This document shows positions 37,660-48,870 of a stretch of 64,000 nucleotides of DNA, piece after piece. Each line of letters opens with the position of its first letter. The first letter of the stretch is position 1. Below the pieces are notes generated by a model. That model was not told where the DNA came from. It did no database searches and worked only from the letters and a program-made list of their open reading frames with translations. This stretch comes from Isoetes taiwanensis (lineage: Eukaryota; Streptophyta; Lycopodiopsida; Isoetales; Isoetaceae): assembly GCA_021234155.1 (NCBI GenBank), contig JAJEKV010000046.1:4070665-4134664 (forward strand). The letters run 5' to 3'. A program made the translations under genes and the position numbers.

Positions 37660-38413
37660 TATTAAAAGAATGGTAATGTTACAAAGCAAGTGAGGAGGAA
37701 GGAGAACTGCCCCAAAGAGACAGCGATACCTCGACACTCCACAACAAACTCAAGAAAAAGCTGCAACTCTCTTTAGCCAGACAAACCAGACCATCACCAT
37801 CTACAACACCCAAGAAGTCCCGCCAAATGGCAACCTTCCGCTCTACTACTCGGGGAACACCAGAAAGCTTTGAAATAGCTTGTACCGAAGTCGAGGGAAT
37901 CAGAGGCCGGGCTGCTGAATCCCCCTCAAAGATCCACAACCCCGCCCGCTTCTAAATCAGCCACACCAACCAAGCCACGACAAATGCAGGTATTTGGCGT
38001 ACGCAAGAGCGGCCAAGCACCGGATACACATGAAGCAGCAATCTGGCGGGCTAGTCAATCTCACCAAACGAGCCCTAACCCAATCGGGCAGCCGCAAGTG
38101 AGGGCATACAACCGCATAATGCTCCACAGATCTTCACGATGAAGGCCACAACAAGGGAGAGAGGGCTCACACCCGCCTAAACCGGATTCACAAGGGCATT
38201 CACCCCGATACGGCGGTGCACCACCGCCATGTATAACCTAACCTTCTGATGGGAGGGAAGTGAGCTCCATGTCCACGCCCAAACCGAAAGCACCATGAGA
38301 ACCGGAAGCTGCGAGACCACTTGCACGAAGGGGCAAGTGTCATGAATAGCCCGGCAACCCGATAAGAAGAGGCGCACAAAGCAAGGCGACACAACATCCG
38401 GATGAACCTTCAA
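37660..38413 (-). pseudogene. L1 ORF2 C-terminus
   Basis: Minus-strand fragments include ERKVAIWRDFLGVVDGD near the end and a Cys/His-rich part around 38110..38410. The same end occurs in the short copy at 46407..46790, where LVWLIWKRRRLWIF is readable. Confidence 0.7.
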
Positions 38414-38499
38414 ACACGCACCACCACATCATCACGAGGGACTATAGGTATGTGTAGCGGAATACTCCCCCCGCGTGTTCCCGGATAGCCTGGTCACTA

Positions 38500-39500
38500 C
38501 CCCTCAGCGAAAAGCTTAGCTCGAAGAACTCCCATGAAGTTAGCTGACCACCCCAATACCAATCCTCCAAGGTGAGCCTGACCGGCTCGCCTCCAACGAA
38601 CCTGCTTGTCCAGAGCATGCACGATGGCGACCAAGGGCAAGTCTTGGGGGTAGAGGAACCCACAAGAAAGGAGAAGAGTGGTGATAAGTGAGGCATAATC
38701 TAGCCGGAAGAGCACACGCACATGATCCCAAGCCCGCCTTAACACTCCGGGTGAGAAAAGGGGATGCATGTGGGAAAGGCCGGAGACCATACAAGCGGTG
38801 CCTGGGGCAACTCCACATGCGACGGCTTCCTAAACGCCACACAATGGCGAAGAGACTGCAACAATGGCACACCACCGTAGCAGGTGCTGACCTATGCGGC
38901 TTCATGATTTGTCTCGTCAGCCAAAGCGTGGACCACAGCCCAAGCGCTAACATCATGGCGGACAAGAACTCCCAATGGACACTATCGTAAGCTTTGGCAA
39001 AGTCAAGCTTAAGATAGGCAATGCCTTGACTGTTCTTACGGCCCAATAAAGGCCCTCATAAGCTACGGCAACATTAGTCAAAATGTTCCTCCCGGGGACA
39101 AACCCGGACTACACCTTACTAATGGAAGAAGTCAACACCGGCTTCAACTTCTGCCCGGGGCTTTTACATAATAATCTTATATCTGAGAGGACAACAAGGA
39201 GATAGGCCTCCGGTCATTAATAGTAGAAGGTCTGCTTAACCTTAGGAATCAAGGAAATGCATGCGGTATTCAAGATCCTATCTATTTGAGAAGGCTGCAG
39301 CAACTCAAGATACACACTGGTACACTCGACTCACCAGCCCACTCCCAATAAGTCCGAAAGAATTCCACGGGGATGCCATCCAGCCCAGGACATTTATCCT
39401 TGGCCATGCACATACATGCGCCGCTAAATCCTCTCGAGAGCTCTCGCTCCAAGCTCTCACTTATTTGGTGAGGCAGAATAGATGGCTTAATGACCCCCAA
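38500..39500 (-). pseudogene. L1 reverse transcriptase, frame-broken
   Basis: MAKDKCPGLDGIPVEFFRTY (39370..39430) is the classic L1 RT start (DKSPGPDG). YLKLDFAKAYDSVHWEFL (about 38960..39020) holds the first catalytic Asp. Between them the minus strand carries stops, and the YxDD region is not cleanly readable. Confidence 0.9.
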
Positions 39501-39902
39501 AACAAGCTCTGCATCTCTCTCCGCTCATAGGGAAGAGTCTTATTTGTCGCGAAAAACCCCGAGAAATGGGCATGCACATACCTCTGCAAATCAGCGGGAT
39601 CCTCCAAAGTCCGCCATCAAGTAAAGCAAGGGATGCCATAGATCGATATCGGGCCATTTGCCTAGCTGCTCAAGAACACAAGCGAACTTGTGTCCCCTCC
39701 TTCAACCAGGTAGGGCCCCGCACTTTAACTTGCTCCGAGCAACAACATTTTGCAACACTGCATTCTCCCTAATGCCATCGGAAGGTCGCGCCCGAATCCT
39801 CTCCAACTCCTCGATAGAGACCATGCAACTCCCTTCCGCTCTGTTGCACACACGCCGCCTACCAAAGACCTTGGCAAAGCGCTTCACCCGGACCCAACGC
39901 GG

Positions 39903-40561
39903 TCACCATACCGGACATACCCTTGAGAGATGAAAAGGTATCAAGCCACAACTCCCCGCACCTTTGGGCGAGAAATCCGCATCGGCTAGAAGCCGGTGTT
40001 CAAAGGAACACCGCCCTAGAGGGTGCTGAGGCAAGCGCACCACGACTAAACAAAACCGAGGGTAATGATCAGAAATGAAGGTAGGCAGAATGTTACTCGA
40101 CGCAAAGAGGGCACACCATCCGGTCGCGCATGGGGAAGCATAACTTACGGTCATGCCTAGCATACGCCCGGCCAAGACCAATCGCCTATTACAATAGGTG
40201 AAAGACAAGTCCAGGGGACCTCAACCAAGGCCAAATCACGCAGCAAACGAGACCATGGTCCCTCTCAAACCCATGCACAACCTGGGTTCCGGAACAGGCG
40301 ATCCTCTACTCGCTCTACCATATTGAAGTCCCCTAACAACAACAGCGACACCGCAACCCCAAGGGCTCGCAACTTATTCGAAGCTGTGGCCCATAAAGCA
40401 CCCGTGAGAAGGCTGATTAGGGGCATAAACATTAACAATCCCCCACTCTTGCCCTCCCTCCAACCCTTAATTATTGCCCACCCAGGCCAAACTGCACATG
40501 CTGGCTGCGAAGATGCGTGACACGCACATCCATCCTCCAAGCAATAAAAGAGTACCCCCAC
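39903..40561 (-). pseudogene. L1 endonuclease domain, frame-broken
   Basis: LLLLGDFNMVERVEDR (about 40285..40335) is the Asp/Asn motif of the L1 endonuclease. FISDHYP (about 40063..40085) is the C-terminal His motif. They sit in order upstream of the RT. The N-terminal Glu motif was not found with confidence. Confidence 0.85.
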
Positions 40562-40846
40562 TAGTCCGAGGAAGAAGAAGCAATAGAGGCAAACCGCCTA
40601 CCAACCATATTCATGAGCCTAGACATATCACCCTGTGACACTTATGCTCCCCGAATGCAAACAATATCGGGGCATTTGCCGAAGTGCCAAAAAGAAACCA
40701 CGGGCCCTCTTACTACTAGAGGACTGCACCCCCGCACATTCCAACTAAGGATCGACCTATTCATCACGGAGGAGAAGTGTCAGCCCCACATGCCTACCCA
40801 CCGGGCCATCAGCCCACTCCGCGAGTCATCATCTAGGAGCGGAGGA

Positions 40847-41200
40847 TTAATCACGGCAATGTGACCCACGGCCGCTCTCATTGAGATTCCCTTCTAACTT
40901 TTGTTGGAAGTCCCCGAACACCTCCATAGAGTCATGGGCCACAGGCGGACAACCACGAGATCTTGGGGACACGCACAATAGAATGAGCCAAATATACACC
41001 GGGCCATTAGCCATAGAAACCAAGAAATCGGGCACCATCGGTCGGGGAGGAAGATCCCGAATCTGGAACCAACACGGGATTTTAACATTTGTCAAAGAAC
41101 CGGTGGACATTGCCGGAGTATAATACCGATACAACACATAAGATTCACCCAAAGTATCCCCACGACTAACCAATTGCCATGACGGAAGACTCAGCCTCAA
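40847..41200 (-). pseudogene. L1 ORF1-like fragment
   Basis: The 117-residue frame contains IPCWFQIRDLPPRPMVPDFL, similar in pattern to the PVWVRLPGLP...W segment of plant LINE ORF1 proteins (DUF4283-type). A zinc knuckle was not seen. The frame is truncated at the 5' side where the L1 stops. Confidence 0.6.
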
Positions 41201-42345
41201 ACATGATTATTTGAGTCCCTTTAGGTTATCAGAAGTGATCTGCAGGTCATATGCCAGCTTGGCGGGTTGCGAGCATGGGCAAACATGCATGTCTTTCCAG
41301 CAATAACCAGACAGAATTTATGGAGCATCGCATCACATTCCTCTCCAGAGATGAAACATCAGTTTGTCCATTAAACTTTGTCACAGTAAATGGAGGCCAA
41401 GTCGAACTTTTGATGCGTAGCCTCAAAGATATTGATTTCCACTTAAAATACAATTGGTCACTATTTCAACAGTGCCTTGATCAAAAGGTAGATGGAGGCT
41501 ATGAATCGTGTGGAGAATTATGTGGGGATACATTAATAGTAACGAACCTGTAGCGTACAATCTTGCTGCATCCAAAAGGATCTCAAGAGAATCCAATTAT
41601 CCTTGATTCTTCTGAAGAGGAGGATTCTTAGAAAGAGGAGGTTTCCGGTGGCAATACTTCTGCTTTTGCATGTCTCCATTCACATGTTTCTTATTTTAGA
41701 GATAATTAATCCATCCATAGATCATCATATGGAACTTTTGATTATTCATCAATTCAATTCGCATATGAACTTACGGATTATGGGAAGGAAGATGGCTCGT
41801 TCGTCCATGAATATGAGGAGGAAAACAAATAGTTCTATGAGCATGGGAGGAATGCAATATTCACATCAACGCAATAATCTTATGTTCTTTCATTTAAGTA
41901 AATCACTAGAGACACCCAAAACACCCAAGACAAGCTCAAAAGTATTCGACGTAGATGTTATTAAACATTCTAATTTGGTGAAAGCAAGAGGTTATCGACA
42001 AGTGCAAGCACGAAGAAGCTTGAGCAATTACAAAAAGAAGTTATGTGAAGCACGATTCAAATATAAGAAGATTCAAAGACCTGAATACAGTCCAAACTAG
42101 CTGGACATTTAGAGTATGGATGATACGCTGAGATGTTTGCTTATGAGGAGGTATTAGAACAATAACCTCCACCTCGGCACCATGTTAGCATGAAGTGGCA
42201 GTCATTATCATCTAGAGAGCGTGACCACTATGAAAAGTGGTGTCTATACCAAGACTCATGTTTATGCGAAGAGATGTACCAAAAGGGTACCTAGGGGTAC
42301 AGTATATATGTAGGCCATGGAAGGGGTATTCAATCCAGTTTTCTC

Positions 42346-44280
42346 GCAGAGAAAACTGGATTGAATAGTCCATAAAAAAACTGGATTGAATAGCCCATCC
42401 ATGGCTTGCATAGATAATGTACCAATAGGTACATCCCCTTGAATAGATAGGACTCCACATACAGACATGACTCTTGGTGTAGACACCACCCTTCTCTGTG
42501 GTCATATCTCTCTAGGTTATTATTCTAATACCTCATCATAAGCGAACACCTCAATATGTCATCTATAATTTAAATGTTCAGCTAGCTTGAGTTGCAATTC
42601 AACTCTTTGAATCTTCTTATATTTGAATCGTCCTTGATTCAGCTTCTTGTAACTGCCCAAGATTTTTCATGCTTACACTTGTCGATAACTTCTTACTTCC
42701 ATCAAATTAGAATGCTTAACACCATCTTCATCGAATAGTTCTGAGCTTGCCTTGGATGTCTCTGGTGATTTAGTTAAAGATGCTTTTGACTGACTTATTG
42801 ACCTGAATATTGTATTCCTCCCCATGTGCATAGAACTGTTTATTTTCCTCCTCATAACATGGAACTGGTCATCTTCCTCCCATAATCTATAAGCTCAGGT
42901 GCGATTTGAAGTGATAAATTATTAAAAGTTCCAATATGATGATCTATCGATGGATTGCTTATCTCTGAAAAAAGAAATATGTGAATAGAGATGTACAGAA
43001 TCAGAAGTATTGCCACCGAAAAAAAACCTCCTCTTCATAAAAATTTTCCTCTCCATTAGAATCAAGAATAATTAGATCGTTTTGAGATCCTTTTGGATGC
43101 AGCAAGATTGCATGTTGTGGGGCCAATACTATCAGTGTATCTCTCCATACAGTTCATAGTCTACATCTGTCTTTTGATCAAGCCGTCGTTGAAATAGTCA
43201 CCAATTGTAATCTGAGTGGAAATCAATATCTTTGAGGCTCAAAAGTTCATGTTGGCTTCCATTCATTGTGAAGAAGTTTAATGAACAATCTGATGCTTCA
43301 TCTCTGGAGAAGACTGCGCTCCGAGCTCCTCAAATTCTGTTCGGTCATTGCTGGAAAGACATGCATATTTGCCATGCTGGCAACCTATCAGGCTGGCATA
43401 TAATCTGCAGGCCTCTTCTGGTAACCTAAAAGGACTCGAACCCTCTGATTTTGCCTCTTGCATAATCGTTGTGCACTGAAATAGCATGCAAATTTATTTC
43501 TCTGTATACCAGTTTTTAGTGATTGTTGATTCTTCAATGCATAAGCCACATCTGTCTTCTCTATTTCGTCGGGCAATGTGGTATGTGATAGCCTCTACAC
43601 CGATTTGCGTTTCATCTTGGACATTGAAAAAAAATTGCACTTTTTTGTGGCTATTTTGGTTGTTCCTTGTCTCTTTTTTTTTTTTTTTTTTTTTTTGCCA
43701 CAAGCCATTAATTATGCTTTTATCTTTGTCCATAACTTGTGTTTTTTATAATTTCCGCAAATAAATTACACTCTCCTTATACCAAGAATTTCGTGCACCA
43801 ACTTCATGTTGCTTGCAATTCCGTAATTTGCAAAATCGTAGCCATAGTTGAGCACACTATCTTGCTTTTGCTGAATGACTTTCTCATTATGTTGCCTTGC
43901 AATTCTGACTTCGCCCTCGTTCCTCGCATGTACACCGCTTCGTTGCATCACCCACGTACTTTTTTTTCTTCCTTCATAATTCCCAGAATTATGTGTGGTT
44001 GCCCTACCGGCAACCCTTTCCTTTTAAACTTGCTCCTTCGTGAGCTATGATACTATATTAACACAATAGAGACTTCTAACGAGAGAAATCTAGATTGAAT
44101 AGCCCAATTCATCATTGTACCAATAGGCACATCCCTTTGAATAGACATGACTCTACATACAGACCTGACTCTTGGTATAGACACCACTCTCCATTGTGGT
44201 CATGAGTCTCTAGATGACTATGATTGCCACATCATGCTAACATGGTGCTAAGGTGGAGGTTATTATTCCAATAGGGGGTA
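42346..44280 (-). mobile_element. Small non-autonomous LTR element 2, inverted relative to element 1
   Basis: Its LTRs are at about 42346..42545 (inner end truncated) and 44056..44280, both on the minus strand. Its internal sequence is the reverse complement of element 1's, for example the stretch ending in GATATTGATTTCCACT (41420..41445 against 43220..43245). The two elements meet at a palindrome centred near 42345 (TTTTCTCGCAGAGAAAA). Confidence 0.8.
44056..44280 (-). repeat. LTR (right) of element 2
   Basis: About 225 bases; on the minus strand TGGAATAATAACC...TTAATA, followed by primer-site-like TAGTATCATAGC (44044..44055). Confidence 0.85.
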
Positions 44281-44770
44281 CCCAGAAGAAAAGGAACTGC
44301 ACTACTACGGGGTTCCACTGCTATGAAAAGGGGACTCCACTACTAAGGCAAAAGGATCGTGGAAAACCAATAGTGACAGTGACATATTTGCTTAAATGGA
44401 CAATCAAATAGCTCAAAAAATGAGACACCGTGGAAGAGGACCCTAAGTCATCAAATCTCAAGAGAAAAATGAGTAAAAAGTAAACCTCTGTTTTCATGAA
44501 CTCCACATGTTTAGGTATGCTTAAGTTATCAGTACCACGATGAGGCTATCACACAAGAACATTTTCCAGAGACATATTGCTGATGAACCTGAACAATTCT
44601 TGTGTATTCATAAACTCCACATTTATTTAAATTCGGTTAAGTTCTCAATGACTTACAATGAGGCCACATGAGAAGCACATTATTCAGAGACATATACTGC
44701 TCATAAACCTGAACAATTGGCTTGCTTCTTCGTTGCTCACAGAATAATGAAAATATAAGCACACATGTTG
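44281..44770. other. Spacer downstream of the CENP-V-like gene
   Basis: It contains a degenerate direct repeat (about 44490..44590 and 44595..44725: CATGAACTCCAC...GAGGC...CAGAGACATA...CCTGAACAATT). The gene's 3' UTR must lie here. Confidence 0.5.
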
Positions 44771-45205
44771 CTATTCCGAGGTGCCTGATTCTTCAACTGG
44801 AAATTCAACTTTTGAATATTTCATGATTCCAGAACTGGAATGTGATTCCTCCCAATTCTGCCCATCAAAGACTTTAATTTGAAAACCCAAGACCGTTCCT
44901 GGATCAATGCAATGCAAGGTTACAGCCACACCATCAGGGTTAGAACGGGGTATGTAATATGATGTGATGCCACAAACTTTACAAAACAGGTGTTTGGCCT
45001 GATGGGTATTAAAGGTGTAAGTTGTAAGCCATTCTTCTGACCCTTTTTGAAGCTCAAATTGACTAGCAGGAACAATAAAATGGGTATTCCTTCGCATGGA
45101 ACATATAGAGCAATTACATTCCCAAACAGTTAGATGGGAAGGAGCATGGACTTGCCATCTCACATGTCCACAATGGCAGCCTCCTTTGTGCAGGGTTAAG
45201 CTCAT
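44771..45205 (-). CDS. CENP-V/GFA-domain protein, single exon, 144 residues
   Basis: The protein belongs to the glutathione-dependent formaldehyde-activating enzyme/centromere protein V family, small zinc-binding beta-fold proteins. In plants their function is poorly known, so I do not assign a reaction. Zinc-ligand motifs are complete: KGGCHCGHVRW near the N-terminus, ECNCSICSMR, and LFCKVCGITSYYIPRSNPDG. The domain ends with VTLHCIDPG and a short acidic tail (VEESGTSE). I start at the ATG at 45205 (MSLTLHKGG): the frame is open up to 45232 but has no earlier ATG there. Length and motifs look complete with no frameshift, so this is probably a functional gene. It stands alone among transposons. 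Confidence 0.92.
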   Translation of the reverse strand: MSLTLHKGGCHCGHVRWQVHAPSHLTVWECNCSICSMRRNTHFIVPASQFELQKGSEEWLTTYTFNTHQAKHLFCKVCGITSYYIPRSNPDGVAVTLHCIDPGTVLGFQIKVFDGQNWEESHSSSGIMKYSKVEFPVEESGTSE

Positions 45206-45742
45206 AGCCGCTTCCCAACAAGATACTCGCAAACTAATGTAAACAACGAGAAAATACTTACCGGATTTCGCAGCGCCGGAGATGCCTAAGCTAGGGTTTC
45301 ATGTAAAACCTACCGTGCAAGGCTTCCACTTTCCTATAACGATCCTCCGTGATTCCTGAGGCCTTCAAATGGAAGAGCATCCGGCAATCCAATCGCCCTC
45401 AGAGAGCGCCAGCAGATCAGGTTGGAGTACATCGCATGCTTTTGATTTATATGTTTTCCAGGCTCTTCAATCTTTATTTGCTTAGGTTTAGTAGCAAATT
45501 GGATTGAGAGCTAGATCAGAATTGAATGATTTTTTTTTTTGGGTCCAGGGAAACCAATGGGCCTAGGAGACCAAAAAAAAAAGAGCCCAATAGACATATT
45601 ACTGTATCCACCCCGAAAGTTATTCGAGAGATAATGCTAGTGCATTTTTGTTTTTGTTTTTGTTTTTTTTAAACCCTACTACATGCATAGTTGTGCTCAT
45701 AATGCTCATTCGGCTAACAAGGAGTTTTCTGGTGAGGATTCT
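45206..45742 (-). promoter_or_regulatory. Upstream region of the CENP-V-like gene
   Basis: On the minus strand GAAACCCTAGC (about 45290..45300) is a telo-box-like element, common in 5' UTRs and promoters of housekeeping plant genes. A T-rich run (about 45644..45670) lies further out. No clear TATA box. Confidence 0.4.
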
Positions 45743-45744
45743 TA

Positions 45745-46025
45745 GAGACATTGATAGGAAGTTTTCAGTGGAAGAAAATCATTCAGCAAATTTCCTGAGG
45801 TTTCTAGACTCTCTCAGCCGCTCTTAGCATGATATGGTTTTAGTCCCTCTCAGAGCTAGATATTGTATTATCATTACTAAACAGACATGAAAGCAAATCG
45901 TTGGGAAAGCATGGCCAACGGGGTCTGTCTCAGAACAGTTTTTCCAAGGGGAAAGCCACGGCTCTGGGGAGGAAATATCTCTTCATCTATGAAATCAAAT
46001 AACAAGCAGATACTAATTCAAGCTA
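45745..46025 (+). mobile_element. Third, short copy of the Helentron-like element
   Basis: This segment matches 49143..49430 and 53815..54100 (GAGACATTGATAGG..., TTTCCTGAGGTTTCTAGACT, AAGGAAATATCTCTTCATCT). It is a fragment of the non-coding part upstream of Rep. Confidence 0.85.
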
Positions 46026-46287
46026 TTTGGACCACTTGGGAAGCAAGCATGGCCATGACATCTGATCTTGTTTCTTCCGTTCTTCCTTCTTTCTTCCGAT
46101 CCTACTACTGCTTTGTGTATTTTCTCTGATTTCTTCTTCTCCTAATATCAACCAACGAATTTGCTTTCTCCTTTTTTATACTCAACTAGGCCCTATCCCC
46201 ATGTGACAACATAATGCTGGCTCCTCCCATGATGTGACTATTTACATTTATTAGATACTTATGCATTTCATATTTATATGCTGCCTT
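46026..46287. other. Spacer between element copies
   Basis: About 260 bases without recognised content. Confidence 0.4.
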
Positions 46288-46406
46288 AATTATTAATTAT
46301 TATTCTTAATGGTGCAAAGCCACGTATGGCAGCATTTATGCACCTTGCTACTATCCAACTTGCTATTTTCAGGGCCTTCTTAAGGTTTATATCTTGATTA
46401 GCTTTT

Positions 46407-46790
46407 TTTTTTTTTTTTTTTTGAAGAACTGTGTCATCAATATATTAAAAGAATGGTAATGTTACAAAGCAAGTGAGGAGGAAGGAGAACTGCCCCAAAG
46501 AGACAGCGATACCTCGACACTCCACAACAAACTCACAGAAAAATTGCAACCCTACTGCTGTACAAACCGACCATCACCATCTACAACACCCAAGAAGTCA
46601 CGCCAAATGGCAAACTTCCGCTCTACTACTCCCGGGAACACCAGAAAGCTTTGAAATAGCTTGTACCTGAGTTGAGGAATTAGAGAGGCTGCAGGCTGTT
46701 GAATCCCCTGAAAGATCCACAACCGCCGCCGCTTCCAAATCAACCACACCAACCAAGCCACGCACAGATGCAAGGCTTGCTGCCGCAAGT
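46407..46790 (-). mobile_element. 5'-truncated L1 fragment with 16-bp target duplication
   Basis: This is the same family as the L1 at 37626..41205; it starts with the T run and TGAAGAACTGTGTCATCAAT. ATCTTGATTAGCTTTT flanks it on both sides (46391..46406 and 46791..46806). Copy B has this 16-mer once (51720..51735), the uninterrupted site. Confidence 0.97.
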
Positions 46791-46916
46791 ATCTTGATTA
46801 GCTTTTGACATGCATGCTAACATTGAAATTAAACTAAGAGTCAAGGGTCCCATACTTGATTTCCAGTCTAGCTCCTAGGCTCGTTACAGATTCTTAGCAA
46901 ATCAAATAACAAACGT

Positions 46917-47273
46917 GTGGCACATTCTTCCATCAATATACTATTCTTGATTTGGAAATTTTGCGATGTTAACTTCAAGTTTACTAATGAATTGGACATG
47001 AGATTGGACTATTTGTCCTTGAATTTCATTAGTGTTTCCATCAACAAAATATCCCAATGTATAATTCAACGAGAAACCATTATGGATGTCCATAAAGTGG
47101 AGTACAAAAAAGTGCAAGGAAGGAATTTGTTCATTGTACTCTACCAATCATGTCCACCAAGATTTCAAGAATTTTCTTATTGTCTATCTATCTATCTAAT
47201 GCCATTACGTTGGCAAATGTTTTTTACCACAGTTTTGGTTGGAAAGAAAGTTTTAATTCAAAAAGGGCAATAA
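46917..47273 (+). CDS. Shared unidentified ORF in copy A
   Basis: An open frame of about 118 codons without an ATG at its start; the first in-frame ATG is in ELDMRLDYLSL. Its twin at 51869..52225 differs at only a handful of residues. It includes ISQCIIQRETIMDVHKVEYK and ends VGKKVLIQKGQ. No domain was recognised. It could be a captured host exon or simply conserved because the copies are recent. Confidence 0.3.
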   Translation: MAHSSINILFLIWKFCDVNFKFTNELDMRLDYLSLNFISVSINKISQCIIQRETIMDVHKVEYKKVQGRNLFIVLYQSCPPRFQEFSYCLSIYLMPLRWQMFFTTVLVGKKVLIQKGQ

Positions 47274-47283
47274 AACCTTTGTA

Positions 47284-47565
47284 ATGAATGCAGAGATGCA
47301 GCCTCAGGCTTTGGTCCCGCAGCTGAGGTACAAGCTATATCTATCGTATCTGGCATCCCCTCGGAAAGAGCAGGTCAAGGCAGCGGTCTGGGAAAGAACC
47401 CTCCACATTGTAGACACTCTGGGGAGATTTGTGGCATGAGTTGTAGATAGGTACACTTATTAGGTTGGTCCTTGCCCTGGTGTGGGCAGGAGTACCCTAA
47501 TACCGCTCTTCTTGTATTTTTCTGGATTAATATTAGTTAATGCGATCCTTCAAAAAAAAAATAAA
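47284..47565 (+). mobile_element. Second LINE tail insertion with 15-bp target duplication
   Basis: A 282-base insert ends GATTAATATTAGTTAATGCG...TTCAAAAAAAA, like an L1 3' end. It is flanked by AATAAAACCTTTGTA at 47269..47283 and 47566..47580. Copy B has a single AATAAAACCTTTGTA at 52221..52235 with no insert. Its 3' sequence differs from the other L1 family in the window. Confidence 0.95.
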
Positions 47566-48766
47566 AATAAAACCTTTGTAAAGCCATTGGCTTTGCCAAA
47601 TATTGAACGTCTAAAACAAGGAAAGTCTATATTTGCAGCTGGCCCCTTAAGCTCTCACGGCTGAAAAGCCATCATATCTGGTAAGGCAAATCCGGTAAGG
47701 CAAATCTGGCAGCGGATCTGGTAATCCCTTACTTGGTAGCGGAGCTGGCCAAGCTTATTCATGGGAAGGTTAAATCCATGGATAAGGAAGAAACCATGTG
47801 TTATTGGCCGGGCTCAGTTAGCCTGCTACTGTGTGGCGGGGAGAAAGGTCCGCTATGGTGGTAAGTATGGGGAGGTTTTGCAGATCTTTCTTTGGATATG
47901 GCCTTACCTCGAACTTCGGTTCCACGAGCTGCCCAATTTTGATTCTCTTCATTGGCTCTACTAGACACGCTGACAATGCATCTGTGTTTGTTTGGGAACA
48001 TTATCAGGTGCGGATCTTTGTCAAGGATGATTATGAGCCCAAGGTTTTAAGCTTCAATTGGCCAATATATAGCTATATCAAGAGAAGATGACGATTCAGC
48101 TGCGGACGTAAGCTCAAAAACCAATTATCTGGTGCAAGTGCCTGCACTCAGGAAATTATCTGGTGCAAGTGTCGTGCAAAAATCCAAGAGATTACTCACA
48201 CAGATATGCCATCATACGTCTATCCTTGCAATCACCCTTTGTTAATACCATGGCATCTAGTTCAAAGTTATCATGCACATTTCCATATTAAAATAAGGCA
48301 AGCAACTAAGACAATGAAAAAAAAACAAATACAACCAAACTTCTCTGGGTACTGAGATGGCCCACTCGGCTGATCAGGCCAGTGGCATAGGGGCGGGGTA
48401 AGCCTCGTGTATACACACCCTTCCACGCCGCGTCCAGCATTGGAAGACTGCTTAACCATGAGCTTGACGTTGCCATGCTGGGTATCAACGCTCCATGTTT
48501 TATGAGTATATGCTAACAACTGTGGTGATAATATTAATAAGTTGTATGTTAGCCGTGAGACTTAGACCATGGCTTCTAGTCTTCGGCCCCAGAGGACTAT
48601 ATCAAAGAAATTTTTATGGATAGACTAACTTGGGAGCATGACATATTCATTACATGGAATATGAATTCAATCCAAAGTATTTTCGTGTCAATGCAAGTAC
48701 ATTAGACATCAACAACATGGCAATGCATATCAAGAAAGTTATGAATCAACTTAATAATTCCAGTGC

Positions 48767-48870
48767 AATGCCAACAATTTAGCAAGGGACCAAAGAACCA
48801 AAGAAGCCCAATGCAATGCCAACAATTTAGCAAGGGACCAAAGAACCAAAGAACCAAAGAAGCTATGGGA
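48767..48870. repeat. Internal minisatellite of copy A
   Basis: CAATGCCAACAATTTAGCAAGGGACC plus ACCAAAGAA steps, two units. The equivalent in copy B (53428..53535) has an extra ACCAAAGAA step. Confidence 0.85.

Larger units (their letters stand above)
37626..41205 (-). mobile_element. L1-type LINE nested in LTR element 1
   Basis: On the minus strand this runs from an ORF1-like region through endonuclease, RT and zinc-finger to a poly(A) tail (the T run at 37626..37639). Comparison with the inverted element shows host sequence interrupted here: the host reads GATTATGCAAGAGG before and GAGTCCCTTTAGG after the insertion. The 5' end is placed at about 41205 and is approximate. Confidence 0.9.
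36385..42345 (+). mobile_element. Small non-autonomous LTR element 1 (contains nested L1)
   Basis: The left LTR is 36385..36610. The matching right LTR at about 42146..42345 is truncated at its inner end. Leaving out the nested L1, the element is about 2.4 kb. The internal part matches, in inverted order, 42555..44050. No RT, integrase or protease is recognisable, so this is a TRIM/LARD-like non-autonomous element. Small frames (37204..37476, 41251..41553, 41603..42100) have unknown meaning. Confidence 0.8.

Noticed and set aside
43415-43435. B-box-like GGGTTCGAGTCC (minus strand) as a tRNA gene
   Set aside because: No matching A box at the right distance and no cloverleaf; it is part of the LTR element's internal sequence.
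45234-45261. Intron in the 5' UTR of the CENP-V-like gene (GTAAGT...TTAG)
   Set aside because: Only 28 bases long, too short for a plant intron.
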